DNA of 60,415 bases from Caballeronia choica (GTDB lineage: Bacteria; Pseudomonadota; Gammaproteobacteria; Burkholderiales; Burkholderiaceae): contig NZ_FCON02000042.1 of the NCBI RefSeq assembly GCF_001544535.1, forward strand, positions 1 through 60,415. Direction: 5' to 3'. Position numbers and translations under genes: made by a program. A model generated the notes under the pieces. The model was not told where the DNA came from. It searched no databases and worked only from the letters and a program-made list of their open reading frames with translations. Below, piece after piece: positions 1 to 9,226 of the stretch (within the stretch, counting starts at the first letter, position 1; every line of letters starts with the position of its first letter).

Positions 1-11
1 TTTCTTTGCTT

Positions 12-37
12 ACTTTCTTTGCAGCAGCAAAGAAAGT
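12..37. terminator. Perfect 11-bp stem hairpin, probable bidirectional terminator
   Basis: ACTTTCTTTGC and GCAAAGAAAGT pair perfectly around the loop AGCA. It lies about 70 bases past the stop of the minus-strand molybdoenzyme gene. Similar TTTCTTTGC hairpins recur between genes in Burkholderia-type genomes (from memory). A terminator role is inferred from position and symmetry. Confidence 0.55.
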
Positions 38-108
38 GAGTCCCGCCCCGGACAGGGGCAGAGCAAATAAACCAAAACCAAAACAGGTTCCATAGAAGCG
101 CAACAAAA

Positions 109-2445
109 TCAAACGGCGTAAACCTCAACCCCACCCCCAAGCGCCAGCGCCCTCGCCCGCTCCAACAACACCGGAATCGACTTCGACGTCGGCGTGCCCG
201 CCCCATCCGCTACGGAAGCGAGTGGCACGAGCGGATTCGTCTCCGGGTAATACGCCCCCAGACACCCCCTCGGAATGTCATATTCCACGAGCAGGAATCC
301 GTCCGCGCGCCGCTCGACGCCATCGTCCCACACGCTGGTGATATCAACCCACTCGCCAGGTTCGAACCCCAGCATGTCGATGTCCTCGCGATTCGCGAAC
401 AGCACGCGCCGCTGGCCATACACGCCGCGATAGCGGTCATCCAGCCCGTAGATCGTCGTGTTGTACTGGTCGTGCGAGCGCGTCGTCATCAGCGTCATCA
501 GGCGCTTGCCATGCTGCGCGCGGGCGCGGTGGATCGGCGTATCGACTGAAATCGCATGCACGAGGAATTGCGCCTTGCCGCTCGGCGTCATCCAGACGCG
601 CTCGCGCGACGCCACGCCAAGGTGAAAACCGCCCGGGTGCCTCAGGCGCTCGTTGTAGCCCTCGAAACCGTCGATAACCCGCGCAATCCCGTCGCGGATC
701 AGCGCGTAGTCGTTCGCGTGCGCGAGCCAGTCGACCTTCGCGCTGCCGAGCGTCGCGTGCGCCATGCGCGCGACAATCGCAATCTCCGACAGCAGGTTCG
801 GCGACGCCGGCTTGTTCATCCCATACGAGATGTGCACCATGCTCATCGAATCCTCGACGCTCACGCCCTGCGCCACACCGTTCTGCAAGTCGATCTCGGT
901 GCGCCCGAGCGTCGGCAGGATCAGCGCGTCGCGGCCGTGAATGAGGTGGCTGCGATTGAGCTTCGTCGTGATGTGGACGGTCAGGTCGCACGCGCGCATC
1001 GCTTCCCAGGTGCGCGGCGTGTCGGGCGTCGCGATCGAGAAATTGCCGCCGAGGCCGATGAACACCTTCACGCGGCCATCGAGCATCGCCTGGATCGTGT
1101 TCACCACATCCAGCCCATGCTCGCGCGGCGGTTCGAAATCGTAGACCTCGCCGAGCCGGTCGAGGAACTGCGGGGTCGGCTGCTCCTCGATGCCGACGGT
1201 GCGGTCGCCCTGCACGTTCGAATGTCCGCGCACCGGGCACAGGCCCGCGCCGCGCCGGCCGATGTTCCCGCGCATCATCATCAGGTTCGACAGGATCTGC
1301 ACCGTCGGCACGGAGTTCTTGTGCTGCGTGAGGCCCATGCCCCACGTCGAGATGACGGCGCGGCCCTTTGCGTAGATGTCGGCGAGTTGCAGGACGTCGT
1401 CCATCGGCACGCCCGATTCCACAACGATCGAATCCCAGCTTTCGGCGCGCAGGTCGTCGGCGAACGCATCGAAACCGACCGTGTGTTGCGCGATGAAATC
1501 CACGTCGAGCACGCGTTCGGCGCCTGCCGATGCCGCCGCATCGTCCAGTTCGATCACGCGCTTGGCGACGCCCTTGATCAGCGCGAAGTCGCCGCCGACC
1601 TTCGGCCGGATAAAGACCGAACTGATCTTCGTGCTGCCCATCGTGAGCATTTCGACCGGATGCTGCGGGCTCGCGAAGCGCTCCAGTCCGCGCTCCTTGA
1701 GCGGATTGATCGAGACGATCGTGGCGCCGCGCTTCGCGCACTCGCGCAATTCGCCGAGCATGCGCGGATGGTTCGTCGCGGGATTCTGGCCGAAGAGGAG
1801 CAGGGTGTCGGCGTGCTCGAAGTCGTCGAGCGTGACCGTGCCCTTGCCGACGCCGACCGTATGCGGCAGGCCGCGGCTCGTCGCTTCGTGGCACATGTTC
1901 GAGCAGTCGGGGAAGTTGTTCGTGCCGAACATGCGCACGAACAACTGGTACAGGAACGCGGCTTCGTTGCTCGCGCGGCCCGACGTGTAGAAGGCGGCGC
2001 GGTCGGGGTCGTCGAGGGCGTTCAGATGGCGCGCGATCAGGTGAAACGCATCGTCCCAGCCGATCGGCAGATAGCGGTCGCTTTCGGCGTCGTAGACGAG
2101 CGGGTCGGTCAGGCGGCCGTGCTGCTCCAGTTCGAAGTCCGACTGCGTCATCAACTCCGACACGCTGTGCTGCGCGAAAAACGCGGGTGTCACGCGCTTG
2201 CTGGTCGCTTCGGCGGCGACGGCCTTCACGCCGTTCTCGCAGAATTCGAACGTCGATGCATGCTCGCGATCCGGCCACGCGCAGCCGGGGCAATCGAAGC
2301 CGTCCGGCTGATTCTGGGCGAACAGCGTGCGATAGTTCCCGCCCGTCACCTTCTCCTTGAGCAGGTTGATCGCGACGTACTTGAGCGCGCCCCAGCCAGC
2401 CGCCGGGTGCGTGTAGGGTTCGATGCGGGGTTCTGGCTTTTTCAT
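109..2445 (-). CDS. FdhF/YdeP family molybdopterin oxidoreductase
   Basis: This 778-residue protein matches the YdeP branch of the molybdopterin (formate dehydrogenase-like) oxidoreductases, cytoplasmic enzymes whose substrates are mostly unknown. The N-terminus has a cysteine cluster (Cys52, Cys55, Cys69) able to hold an iron-sulfur cluster. The region CSNMCHE at 181-187 is where the family places its molybdenum-site residues. GQNPATNHPRM and NLMMMRGNIGRRGAG are typical bis-MGD binding segments, and the C-terminal 150 residues look like a molydopterin dinucleotide-binding domain. Length is normal for the family. The ATG at 2445 directly precedes the conserved start MKKPEPRIEPY. It is divergent from a MocR regulator across 170 bases, which may control it. 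Family is secure; the substrate is not known. Confidence 0.9.
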   Translation of the reverse strand: MKKPEPRIEPYTHPAAGWGALKYVAINLLKEKVTGGNYRTLFAQNQPDGFDCPGCAWPDREHASTFEFCENGVKAVAAEATSKRVTPAFFAQHSVSELMTQSDFELEQHGRLTDPLVYDAESDRYLPIGWDDAFHLIARHLNALDDPDRAAFYTSGRASNEAAFLYQLFVRMFGTNNFPDCSNMCHEATSRGLPHTVGVGKGTVTLDDFEHADTLLLFGQNPATNHPRMLGELRECAKRGATIVSINPLKERGLERFASPQHPVEMLTMGSTKISSVFIRPKVGGDFALIKGVAKRVIELDDAAASAGAERVLDVDFIAQHTVGFDAFADDLRAESWDSIVVESGVPMDDVLQLADIYAKGRAVISTWGMGLTQHKNSVPTVQILSNLMMMRGNIGRRGAGLCPVRGHSNVQGDRTVGIEEQPTPQFLDRLGEVYDFEPPREHGLDVVNTIQAMLDGRVKVFIGLGGNFSIATPDTPRTWEAMRACDLTVHITTKLNRSHLIHGRDALILPTLGRTEIDLQNGVAQGVSVEDSMSMVHISYGMNKPASPNLLSEIAIVARMAHATLGSAKVDWLAHANDYALIRDGIARVIDGFEGYNERLRHPGGFHLGVASRERVWMTPSGKAQFLVHAISVDTPIHRARAQHGKRLMTLMTTRSHDQYNTTIYGLDDRYRGVYGQRRVLFANREDIDMLGFEPGEWVDITSVWDDGVERRADGFLLVEYDIPRGCLGAYYPETNPLVPLASVADGAGTPTSKSIPVLLERARALALGGGVEVYAV

Positions 2446-2615
2446 GATCTGGGGCGCGGGAGTCAGGCAAATGAGGCGAATAAGGCGAATGAGCCGATGG
2501 ACTCAAGACTACTGTGTTCCGAAATCACCGCGGCGCACAGAAATCGTCAAAATCGAGGGATACAGTTGTTGAGTTTTGTCATAGACTTCAGCGATTCCCC
2601 GTGCGCTGAGATCCC
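2446..2615. promoter_or_regulatory. Divergent promoter region between the molybdoenzyme and MocR genes
   Basis: The 170-base gap separates two divergent starts and must hold both promoters. It is less GC-rich than the flanking genes near 2550-2600. I could not assign convincing -35/-10 pairs or a MocR direct repeat. Confidence 0.3.
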
Positions 2616-4025
2616 TTGACGCTCTACGAAAAACTCGCCGATGAAATCGAGGAAGCCGTGCGGCGCGGCGTGTTCACGCCAGGTGAGCGGATCGCGTCCG
2701 TGCGGCAGGCGAGCCAGCAGCATGGCGTAAGCATCAAGACGGTGCTGCACGCGTATGCGCTGCTGGAGAGCCGCGGTGTCGTCGAGACGCGGCCGCAGTC
2801 GGGCTATTTCGTGCGCGAACTCGCCGCGCCGCGCGTCGCGGAGAAAAAGGCGCAGTCGAGCGCGGTTGCATCGGAAGTCGATGTGAGCCGGCTCGTGCTC
2901 TCCACACTGCGCAGCATCCGCGCGAACGACGCCGTGCCGCTCGGCTCGCCGTATCCCGACCCGACGCTGTTCCCGTGGCGCCGCATCAACCAGTACGCGA
3001 ACGCGATCGCGCGGCGCAATGCGAGCTGGAACCTGATCGACGACCTGCCGCCGGGGAATCCCGAACTGATCCGCCAGATCGCGCGGCGCTATGCCGAGAA
3101 CGGCGTGCCCGTCGACCCGGATGAAATCATCATCACCGTCGGCGCGACCGAGGCGATCAACCTGAGCCTGCAGGCGGTCGCGAAGCCGGGCGACACGGTG
3201 GCCGTCGAATCGCCGACTTACTACGCGATGCTCCACGCGATCGAGCGCCTCGGGATGCGCGCGATCGAGGTGCCGACCCATCCCGCCGACGGCATCGACA
3301 TCGACGTGCTTGAGCAGATCGTCGCGACGCAGAGGATCGCGGCCTGCATGGTGATGCCGAACTTCCAGAATCCGCTTGGGTTCCAGATGCCGGATGCGAA
3401 GAAGGAACGGCTTGTCGCGCTGCTCGCCGGGCACGAGATCCCGGTGATCGAAAACGACGTCTACCACGAGCTTTACTTCGGCGAGACGCGGCCTTCGACG
3501 CTCAAGAACTTCGACAAGAAAGGGCTGGTGCTGCACTGCGCGTCGTTTTCGAAGAGCCTCACGGCGTCATACCGGATCGGCTGGGCGATGCCGGGACGCT
3601 ACCGGGCGCAGGTCGAGAAGCTCAAGTTCCTCAACACGCTGACGACGCCGTCGGTGCCGCAAGTCGCGGTGGCGGATTATCTGCGGCAGGATGGCTTCGA
3701 CCGCCATCTGCGACAGGTGCGCCGTGCATACCGGCAGCAGTCGCGCATCATGAGCGCGATGGTGCTGCGGTTCTTTCCGGCCGGCACGCGCGTGTCGACG
3801 CCGCAAGGCGGCTATGTGCTGTGGGTGGAATTGCCGGAGCGCGTCGATTCGATGCGGCTCTACCAGGCCGCGCTCGCGCACGGCATCACGGTCGGCCCGG
3901 GCATGATGTTTTCGACGAAGAACGACTTTCGTCACTTCATCCGGCTGAACTACAGCTATCCGTGGACGTCGCAGACGGAAGACGCGTTGCGGACGTTGGG
4001 GGAACTCGTGGGCAGGATGGCTTGA
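2616..4025 (+). CDS. MocR family regulator (GntR HTH fused to aminotransferase fold)
   Basis: This 469-residue protein has an N-terminal GntR winged helix (about 1-70, with PGERIASVRQ and a helix-turn-helix at 29-52). It is joined to a fold-type I aminotransferase domain (about 100-465). The PLP lysine is Lys313 in SFSKSLTASYRIG, and MPNFQNPLG and ENDVYHELYFG are family signatures. MocR proteins bind PLP or amino adducts and regulate a neighbouring gene, often divergent; here that is the molybdoenzyme. The start is TTG at 2616, because an in-frame TGA at 2607-2609 excludes anything further upstream and no good Shine-Dalgarno is visible. Family is firm; target and ligand are inferred or unknown. 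Confidence 0.88.
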   Translation: MTLYEKLADEIEEAVRRGVFTPGERIASVRQASQQHGVSIKTVLHAYALLESRGVVETRPQSGYFVRELAAPRVAEKKAQSSAVASEVDVSRLVLSTLRSIRANDAVPLGSPYPDPTLFPWRRINQYANAIARRNASWNLIDDLPPGNPELIRQIARRYAENGVPVDPDEIIITVGATEAINLSLQAVAKPGDTVAVESPTYYAMLHAIERLGMRAIEVPTHPADGIDIDVLEQIVATQRIAACMVMPNFQNPLGFQMPDAKKERLVALLAGHEIPVIENDVYHELYFGETRPSTLKNFDKKGLVLHCASFSKSLTASYRIGWAMPGRYRAQVEKLKFLNTLTTPSVPQVAVADYLRQDGFDRHLRQVRRAYRQQSRIMSAMVLRFFPAGTRVSTPQGGYVLWVELPERVDSMRLYQAALAHGITVGPGMMFSTKNDFRHFIRLNYSYPWTSQTEDALRTLGELVGRMA

Positions 4026-4055
4026 TGGCTTGATGGCATAACCAGGGAGAACCGG

Positions 4056-4322
4056 ATGAACGATGCAATCGATCCCGCGCTCGCCGCCGTGCTCGCGCAA
4101 CTTTGGCGAGCCGAGGAAGAGACGCCGGGCGTTGCCTGGTCGCTGGCGAAATTGTCGAAGCAGGCCGGCCTGCCGATGAGCGCGCTGCGCCGCCAGTTGA
4201 CGGCGCTCGCCGATGGCGGAATCGTCGAGACGACGTTCAGCGAGGAGGGCACCGGGACCGCGCGTCTCAGCGACTCGGGAAAGATGCTGTGTTCGCAGAT
4301 TTTCGGCGGATCGGGGGATTGA
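4056..4322 (+). CDS. Small winged-helix (ArsR/MarR-like) DNA-binding protein
   Basis: This 88-residue protein is mostly a compact helix-turn-helix: helices around 28-37 ([10 protein letters not shown]) and 38-50 ([16 protein letters not shown]), then a beta wing at 51-72 ending in LSDSGKMLC. It starts 30 bases after the MocR gene, with a GGAG-type Shine-Dalgarno (CAGGGAGAACCGG) before ATG 4056, and may be co-transcribed with it. It lacks any ligand-binding extension, so it is shorter than most ArsR or MarR proteins. Fold assignment is by pattern; the regulatory target is unknown. Confidence 0.7.
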   Translation: MNDAIDPALAAVLAQLWRAEEETPGVAWSLAKLSKQAGLPMSALRRQLTALADGGIVETTFSEEGTGTARLSDSGKMLCSQIFGGSGD

Positions 4323-4353
4323 TCGTCGAGGCGCCTGAAAGGAACCATAACAA

Positions 4354-5823
4354 GTGGAAATCCACGTCACCTTGCAGGGCCGGAGCGATCTCACCGGCCA
4401 GATCTATCGGCAATTGCGCGCGGGCATCATCGAAGGACGCCTTGCCGCCAACGCGCGCCTGCCTTCGACCCGCGATCTCGCCGCGCAGCTCGGCGTATCG
4501 AGGAAAACGACGCTCGACGTCTTCGAGCGGCTGATCGCGGAAGGCTTTCTGCACACGCGCGCCGGCGACGGGACGTTTGTCGCCGAGGGACTCACACGCC
4601 TGCCGTCGGCGGAGCGCAAGCCAGCGTCCGCGCGGGCGCGGGCGGCGGGCATCTGGGGTGCGTTGCCGGGCGGCATGTCGATTCCGCTGCCGCGCACCGA
4701 CTCGCAGTACGCCTTCGATTTCAAGGGCGGCGTCACTGACAAGACGCTGTTTCCGTGGGACATCTGGCGCCGCTGCGTGAACCGCGCGCTGCGTGCGCAG
4801 CAGCGCGCGGGCGGTGGTGTGGGAGCGTATCGCGATCCGGGCGGCGAGCAGGAACTGCGGCTCGGCATCGCGCGCTATCTGGCGTTCAGCCGCGCGGTGG
4901 TGTGCAACTGGCAGGACGTCGTCGTGACGCAGGGCGCCCAGCAGGCGCTCGACCTGCTGGCGCGCGTCGTCCTGCAGCCGGGCGACGTCGTCGCGGTCGA
5001 GGAGCCCGGTTATCCGCCGGCGCGCGCGCTGTTCGCCGCGCTCGGCGCCAGGCTCGCGCATGTGCCGGTGGATCGCGAGGGGCTGATCGTCGAGCGGCTG
5101 CCGAGGAACGCGCGGCTCGTGTACGTGACGCCGTCGCATCAGTTTCCGCTTGGCATGCCAATGAGCCTCGACCGGCGCGTCGAACTGCTCGAGTGGGCGA
5201 AGCGGCGCGGCGCGGTGATCGTCGAGGATGACTACGACGGCGAGTTCCGCTTCGAGGGCCGTCCGGTGGAATCGCTGAAGAGTCTCGACCGCGCGGGTCT
5301 CGTGGCGTATGTCGGCACGTTCTCGAAGACGATTTTTCCTGACTTGCGGATCGGTTACGTGGTACCGCCCGCGTCGCTGTCGGAGCCGCTGTGGACGGCG
5401 AAACGCAGCAGCGACTGGCATAGCTGCATGCTCACGCAGACGGCGCTCGGCACGTTCATGCTCGACGGCGAATTCGCAAAGCACCTGCGCCGCATGCACA
5501 AGGCGTATGCGCTGCGGCGCGAGACGCTGATCGACTGGCTGACGGGCGCGCTGGCCGATTCGTTCGAGCCGATGCCCTCGACGGCGGGCATCCACCTCGT
5601 CGCGCGGCTCACGGCGCCGTGGGACGAGGACGCCGTCGTGAGCGCGGCGCGCGAAGCTTCGATCTTCGTGCTGGGGCTTGGCACGTTTTACGCACGCGAG
5701 CGCCGCGAGCAGGGCCTCGTGTTCGGCTATGGCGGCTCGAACGTCGAGACGATCCGCGCCGGCCTGGGCAAGCTCGCCGAACTGATGCCGGCGCTCAAAC
5801 GCCAGAGCACCTCATTCACATAA
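4354..5823 (+). CDS. PdxR-like MocR family regulator
   Basis: This second MocR protein (489 residues) has a GntR HTH at about 15-80 (ARLPSTRDLAAQLGVSRKTT) followed by an aminotransferase-like domain from about 110. The PLP lysine is Lys325 in TFSKTIFPDLRIGY. VTPSHQFPLG and VEDDYDGEFRF are typical of the PdxR subgroup. The start is GTG 4354, with GAAAGGAACC about 8 bases upstream. No PLP-synthesis or GABA genes sit beside it, so the PdxR-like label describes sequence type and not a proven target. Its 3' end overlaps the convergent TAXI gene by 12 bases. Three DNA-binding proteins in a row (2616-5823) is unusual. Confidence 0.85.
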   Translation: MEIHVTLQGRSDLTGQIYRQLRAGIIEGRLAANARLPSTRDLAAQLGVSRKTTLDVFERLIAEGFLHTRAGDGTFVAEGLTRLPSAERKPASARARAAGIWGALPGGMSIPLPRTDSQYAFDFKGGVTDKTLFPWDIWRRCVNRALRAQQRAGGGVGAYRDPGGEQELRLGIARYLAFSRAVVCNWQDVVVTQGAQQALDLLARVVLQPGDVVAVEEPGYPPARALFAALGARLAHVPVDREGLIVERLPRNARLVYVTPSHQFPLGMPMSLDRRVELLEWAKRRGAVIVEDDYDGEFRFEGRPVESLKSLDRAGLVAYVGTFSKTIFPDLRIGYVVPPASLSEPLWTAKRSSDWHSCMLTQTALGTFMLDGEFAKHLRRMHKAYALRRETLIDWLTGALADSFEPMPSTAGIHLVARLTAPWDEDAVVSAAREASIFVLGLGTFYARERREQGLVFGYGGSNVETIRAGLGKLAELMPALKRQSTSFT

Positions 5824-6930
5824 CATCAGCACCTTTTCCTGCGCGGAACACGTCGGCTTGCGCACCGACTGTTCCGTCGCATCCGTCTGCCGCGCGGTGC
5901 GCACGGGTTTCGGCGGGGCGTCGGCGGCGGCGTTGCGTCGCGCGATGCATGCCCGCAAGCGCTTTTCCATCGGCGGATAGTATCTCCAGCCGTGTCCGAG
6001 CGGCGGCAGTTCGAGGTGAACCTGCTTCCACTTCGGATGACCGTTGGCCTGCAGATTGTCGAAGTTCGTGCACAGCGAATCGGCGAACTTCGTCAGCGTG
6101 CCGACCGTGCCCTTCAGCCCGTAGTCGTAAGTAACGAGGAATGCCTTGACGGTCAGCGTCGGCGTTTCTTCCTGGATCCAGTTCGGATAGCTCGTCGTGC
6201 GGATGATCGCGGGGAAGTAGGTCTGCTTGGCGCGCACGGTTTCGGGCGCGCTCGGGTCGAGGCGCAGCAGCTTGATCTGCTGCAGCAGTTCGGGGTTCAT
6301 GTCCTGGAAGAGCTTCGCGGGCTGGCCGGCCACGACGATCGCCACGTCGATCTTGCGCACGATCAGCTTGGCGAGCGCGTCCTCGTTGCTGTAGTGCTGC
6401 GCGTTCTGATCGGGGATAGGCTCGCCGAACATCAGCCGGTAGAGCGTCGCCGCCGACTGCGCCGTGCCGCTGCCGATCAGCCCGACGCTGATGTTCTTGT
6501 CCTTGATCTCATGGATGTACTTGAGCGGCGAATCCGAGCGCACCACGAAATAGATCTCCTCGTCGTAGAGCGGCATGATGAGCCGCAGCGGCTGGATGAT
6601 CTTGCCGGCGTCGGCGTTGCCCGCGGTCGCCATGTCGAGGTACGCCTGGTAGACGTCGGACTGGACCAGCGCGAACTTCACGTTGGGTTCATAACGCATG
6701 CGCTGGACGTTTTCCGCCGATCCTTTCGACGCCAGCACTTCAAGGTCGATCCCGGCCGGATCGGCAACCCATTTCGAAAGATCCTGGCCGATCTGGATAT
6801 ACGTGCCGCGCTCGGGTCCGGTCACGATCTTGTACTGGACGTCGGCGGCGAGCGCTTCCGCCGTGACACCGTAAAACCCGCACAGGACGAGGAAAGCGAG
6901 TGCCCAGCGCATGAATTTCGACGAGTACAT
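5812..6930 (-). CDS. TAXI family TRAP transporter solute-binding protein
   Basis: This 372-residue exported protein has a signal peptide (about 1-29, hydrophobic core WALAFLVLCGFYG, cleavage near EALA-AD). A TAXI-family solute-binding domain follows: YKIVTGPERGTYIQIGQDLS near the mature N-terminus, then ASKGSAENVQRM, GLIGSGTAQSA and a central hinge. TAXI proteins deliver small acids to TRAP membrane subunits, but no TRAP permease genes lie here, so it is an orphan receptor or works with a distant permease. The last 50 residues are charged, with two cysteines (PTCSAQEKVLMLCE), beyond the usual domain. ATG 6930 follows AAGGG. A zinc-ribbon gene lies upstream on the same strand. Confidence 0.85.
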   Translation of the reverse strand: MYSSKFMRWALAFLVLCGFYGVTAEALAADVQYKIVTGPERGTYIQIGQDLSKWVADPAGIDLEVLASKGSAENVQRMRYEPNVKFALVQSDVYQAYLDMATAGNADAGKIIQPLRLIMPLYDEEIYFVVRSDSPLKYIHEIKDKNISVGLIGSGTAQSAATLYRLMFGEPIPDQNAQHYSNEDALAKLIVRKIDVAIVVAGQPAKLFQDMNPELLQQIKLLRLDPSAPETVRAKQTYFPAIIRTTSYPNWIQEETPTLTVKAFLVTYDYGLKGTVGTLTKFADSLCTNFDNLQANGHPKWKQVHLELPPLGHGWRYYPPMEKRLRACIARRNAAADAPPKPVRTARQTDATEQSVRKPTCSAQEKVLMLCE

Positions 6931-7073
6931 GTTTTACCCTTGGTTTCGGAGTTGGACGGGTGCTGCGAAACTCACGCGACGACACGTAACCCAGGTATCG
7001 CGTCGCGTTCGAGGCGGCCCTCTCGGATCGTCTGGCCGAGCCCCTGCGGCCGGCGACCCTGGGCGGTTGCGGA

Positions 7074-8807
7074 CTAGCGCGACGGCTTCGGCATCGTATC
7101 GCCGCCGCTCCAGCCAAACTGCTTGATTGCGCGTTCGAGCTCGTCGGGGTTCGTCCCATCGGAGAGGGACGCGCGAGTGGCCGGCCGGGTTTCCGTCGCG
7201 CCCGATGCGCCGTAGGTGGCCGCGGCGGTGTGGGTCGCGGTCGCGGGCGGCGTGGTGGTGGTTGTCGTCGTGGTCGTGGTGGCGGTGGTTGCAACGGCCG
7301 GCGCGGTTCGTGTGACGGCCGGCGTTGGCGTCGGGACGGCGGCGTACGACGGCGCGGGTGTCGTGCTCCGGACGGTCGTCGTCGTGGCCGGCGCCGTGGT
7401 CGCGGCGGGGAGCGTAGCGGCTGAAGGTGCGGGTGCCGGTGCGGCGGCCGTCGTCGTGGCGAGCGGCGTCGTCGTGCTTCGGATGCTCGCCGTCACCGGC
7501 GGAGTCGCTGGCTGCACCGGAGGCGCGACGGCCGGCGCCGGAGCCACCTTGGCGGTCGACGTTGCCGGCGTCTGCGTCTGCGTGTTCCGTGCGTACGTGG
7601 CGGAGCGGCGGCTCTCGCGAGCGGGCGGCGGCGCAGCCGTCACCGTGTGCGTCTGGGTGGGCGCCGCAGCAGGCGCGTGCGCCACGGCGACCGCGGGCTT
7701 CTGCTGGACCGTAACCGGCGCTGGCGCCGGAGCCGGAGCCGGGACCGGCGCCGGAGCGGGCTTCGCCACGGCGACCGTGGCGGGCGGTGTGGCCGCCTGC
7801 ACGGCGGGCGCGGGCGGCGCTGCCGGCGGCGTCGTGACAACGGGCGGCGGCGCGACGCTGGCGATATCCGGCGCCAACTTCTTCTTCGCGAGCGGCGGCG
7901 TCCCTGCCAGCCAGCCCGCGTGCGCGATCACGCGTTCGAGCATCGCTTGCGATTCGGTGTTGCTGCCGTCGAGCGCGAGCGCTTCGCCGGCATTCTGCTG
8001 GACGCACGCCCACGCCGACGTCTTCTCGCACGCCCGCGCCAGTTGCAGCGCGGCGTCGCGTTCGAGTTCACGCTGTGCAAGTTCGTCCTTCAGACGCTGC
8101 ACGTCGGGCCGCACCTGCTGCGGCGGGGTGAGGCTCTTCACGCGGTTGCGCGCCGCCGTGAGGTCGTGCTGTTCCATCGCGCTGCGCGCAGCGAGCACGG
8201 TATCGGCGACGGACATCGGCCGCTCGTCGACCTGGGGCTTTCTCTCGACGGCTGCCACGGGCGGAGCCGCCGGCGTCACCGGCAGCGCGCCGCTTTGCGC
8301 GTATCCGCCGGACTTCGCGTCCTTCGCATCGATCGCGCCGGACGCGCTGTGCTGCTCCGAGGGCGCCGGGTCCTCGTCGGTGCTGTCGTGCTGCATGTAC
8401 GCGACACCGCCCGCGACCAGCACGAACGCGCAGACGCCGGCAATCACGGTCTTGCGGCGAGTCCAGCCTTCGGAGTCGGGCACGACGTCCGGATCGGGTC
8501 CGAGTTCGAATCCGAGTTCCGCGCTGGTGGCGGCCCGGACGGGCAGGGAAGCAGGAACCGGAGCGCTTTCAGAAGGGCCCGGGACAGCCACCGCCGATTC
8601 GGCCGCCGGCTCGCCTGCCGGCTTGAACAGGCTCAGCCGCTCGCCAAGGCGCTCAGGCGCACGTTCCTTCTTGCGCTCGTCGCCGAACGCGGCGGCGCGA
8701 TCGGCGCCGCAATTCGGGCAACTGTCCGCGTTCTTGCGCAACGTGCTGCCACAACGCTGGCAGACGACGGAAAACATGGATGCAGGAAAGGTCAGACGGG
8801 TAGTCAT
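7074..8807 (-). CDS. Zinc-ribbon, single-pass membrane protein with long Ala/Pro/Thr-rich region
   Basis: This 577-residue protein opens with a zinc ribbon (CQRCGSTLRKNADSCPNCG, residues about 14-32), then a charged linker. A single transmembrane segment follows (VIAGVCAFVLVAGGVAYM, near 120-140), then a helical, possibly TPR-like stretch (VLAARSAMEQHDLTAARNRV). The rest is about 280 residues of low-complexity Ala/Pro/Thr/Val sequence ending in a short ordered tail (ELERAIKQFGWSGGDTMPKPSR). I chose ATG 8807 (MTTRLTF) because GAGGG lies 7 bases before it; an upstream in-frame start at 8894 lacks a site. It precedes the TAXI gene by 143 bases on the same strand. Function is unknown; a membrane scaffold or secretion accessory role is only a guess. 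Confidence 0.7.
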   Translation of the reverse strand: MTTRLTFPASMFSVVCQRCGSTLRKNADSCPNCGADRAAAFGDERKKERAPERLGERLSLFKPAGEPAAESAVAVPGPSESAPVPASLPVRAATSAELGFELGPDPDVVPDSEGWTRRKTVIAGVCAFVLVAGGVAYMQHDSTDEDPAPSEQHSASGAIDAKDAKSGGYAQSGALPVTPAAPPVAAVERKPQVDERPMSVADTVLAARSAMEQHDLTAARNRVKSLTPPQQVRPDVQRLKDELAQRELERDAALQLARACEKTSAWACVQQNAGEALALDGSNTESQAMLERVIAHAGWLAGTPPLAKKKLAPDIASVAPPPVVTTPPAAPPAPAVQAATPPATVAVAKPAPAPVPAPAPAPAPVTVQQKPAVAVAHAPAAAPTQTHTVTAAPPPARESRRSATYARNTQTQTPATSTAKVAPAPAVAPPVQPATPPVTASIRSTTTPLATTTAAAPAPAPSAATLPAATTAPATTTTVRSTTPAPSYAAVPTPTPAVTRTAPAVATTATTTTTTTTTTPPATATHTAAATYGASGATETRPATRASLSDGTNPDELERAIKQFGWSGGDTMPKPSR

Positions 8808-9226
8808 ACTGAAGCCCTCGAAGGACATGTGCGTATTTCCATGCCGCCATGCATGCGGAACATCGCGCGCGATGCGCGAGTTCGCGAGCAGCAATCCTTC
8901 GTTCTCCCCATGCCGTGAGTGCGCAAATATAGGGAAGCGACAGGTCGAATATGTGTCAACTCGTAAAGGACGTCAATCGCCTTTCGCACCTAGGCAGGCG
9001 AAGGACCGGTTTAAGGGACTACATCATTGTGCGTCCGGCGGACCATATAGGGTGCGTCACCCTCGCCGAACCGGATGTTGAAATGCCGCCTGCCGGCTGC
9101 GTCGAAAACCGCGTTGCTTGCTTCCGATGCGAGGTTTCTGACATATTGAGCGTCCATGGACGGTTTTGAACCGCCAATTTCCAGCTAAAAAACGACAAGG
9201 CCACGCGCCAGGCGGGACGATTTCCG
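8808..9226. other. Intergenic region, divergent promoters, no gene seen
   Basis: These 419 bases separate the zinc-ribbon gene (minus) and the diguanylate cyclase (plus). Short open frames here lack ribosome sites and Burkholderia-like codon bias. GGCGGGACG before 9227 is the likely ribosome site of the cyclase. No c-di-GMP riboswitch pattern was recognised. Confidence 0.4.

Noticed and set aside
556-2619. Long open frame opposite the molybdoenzyme gene
   Set aside because: It is the GC-biased shadow of a well-supported gene; its protein is Arg/His-rich with no motif or ribosome site.
7216-9081. Val/Ala-rich 621-codon frame opposite the zinc-ribbon gene
   Set aside because: It mirrors the low-complexity Ala/Pro/Thr codons; no start signal and no domain.
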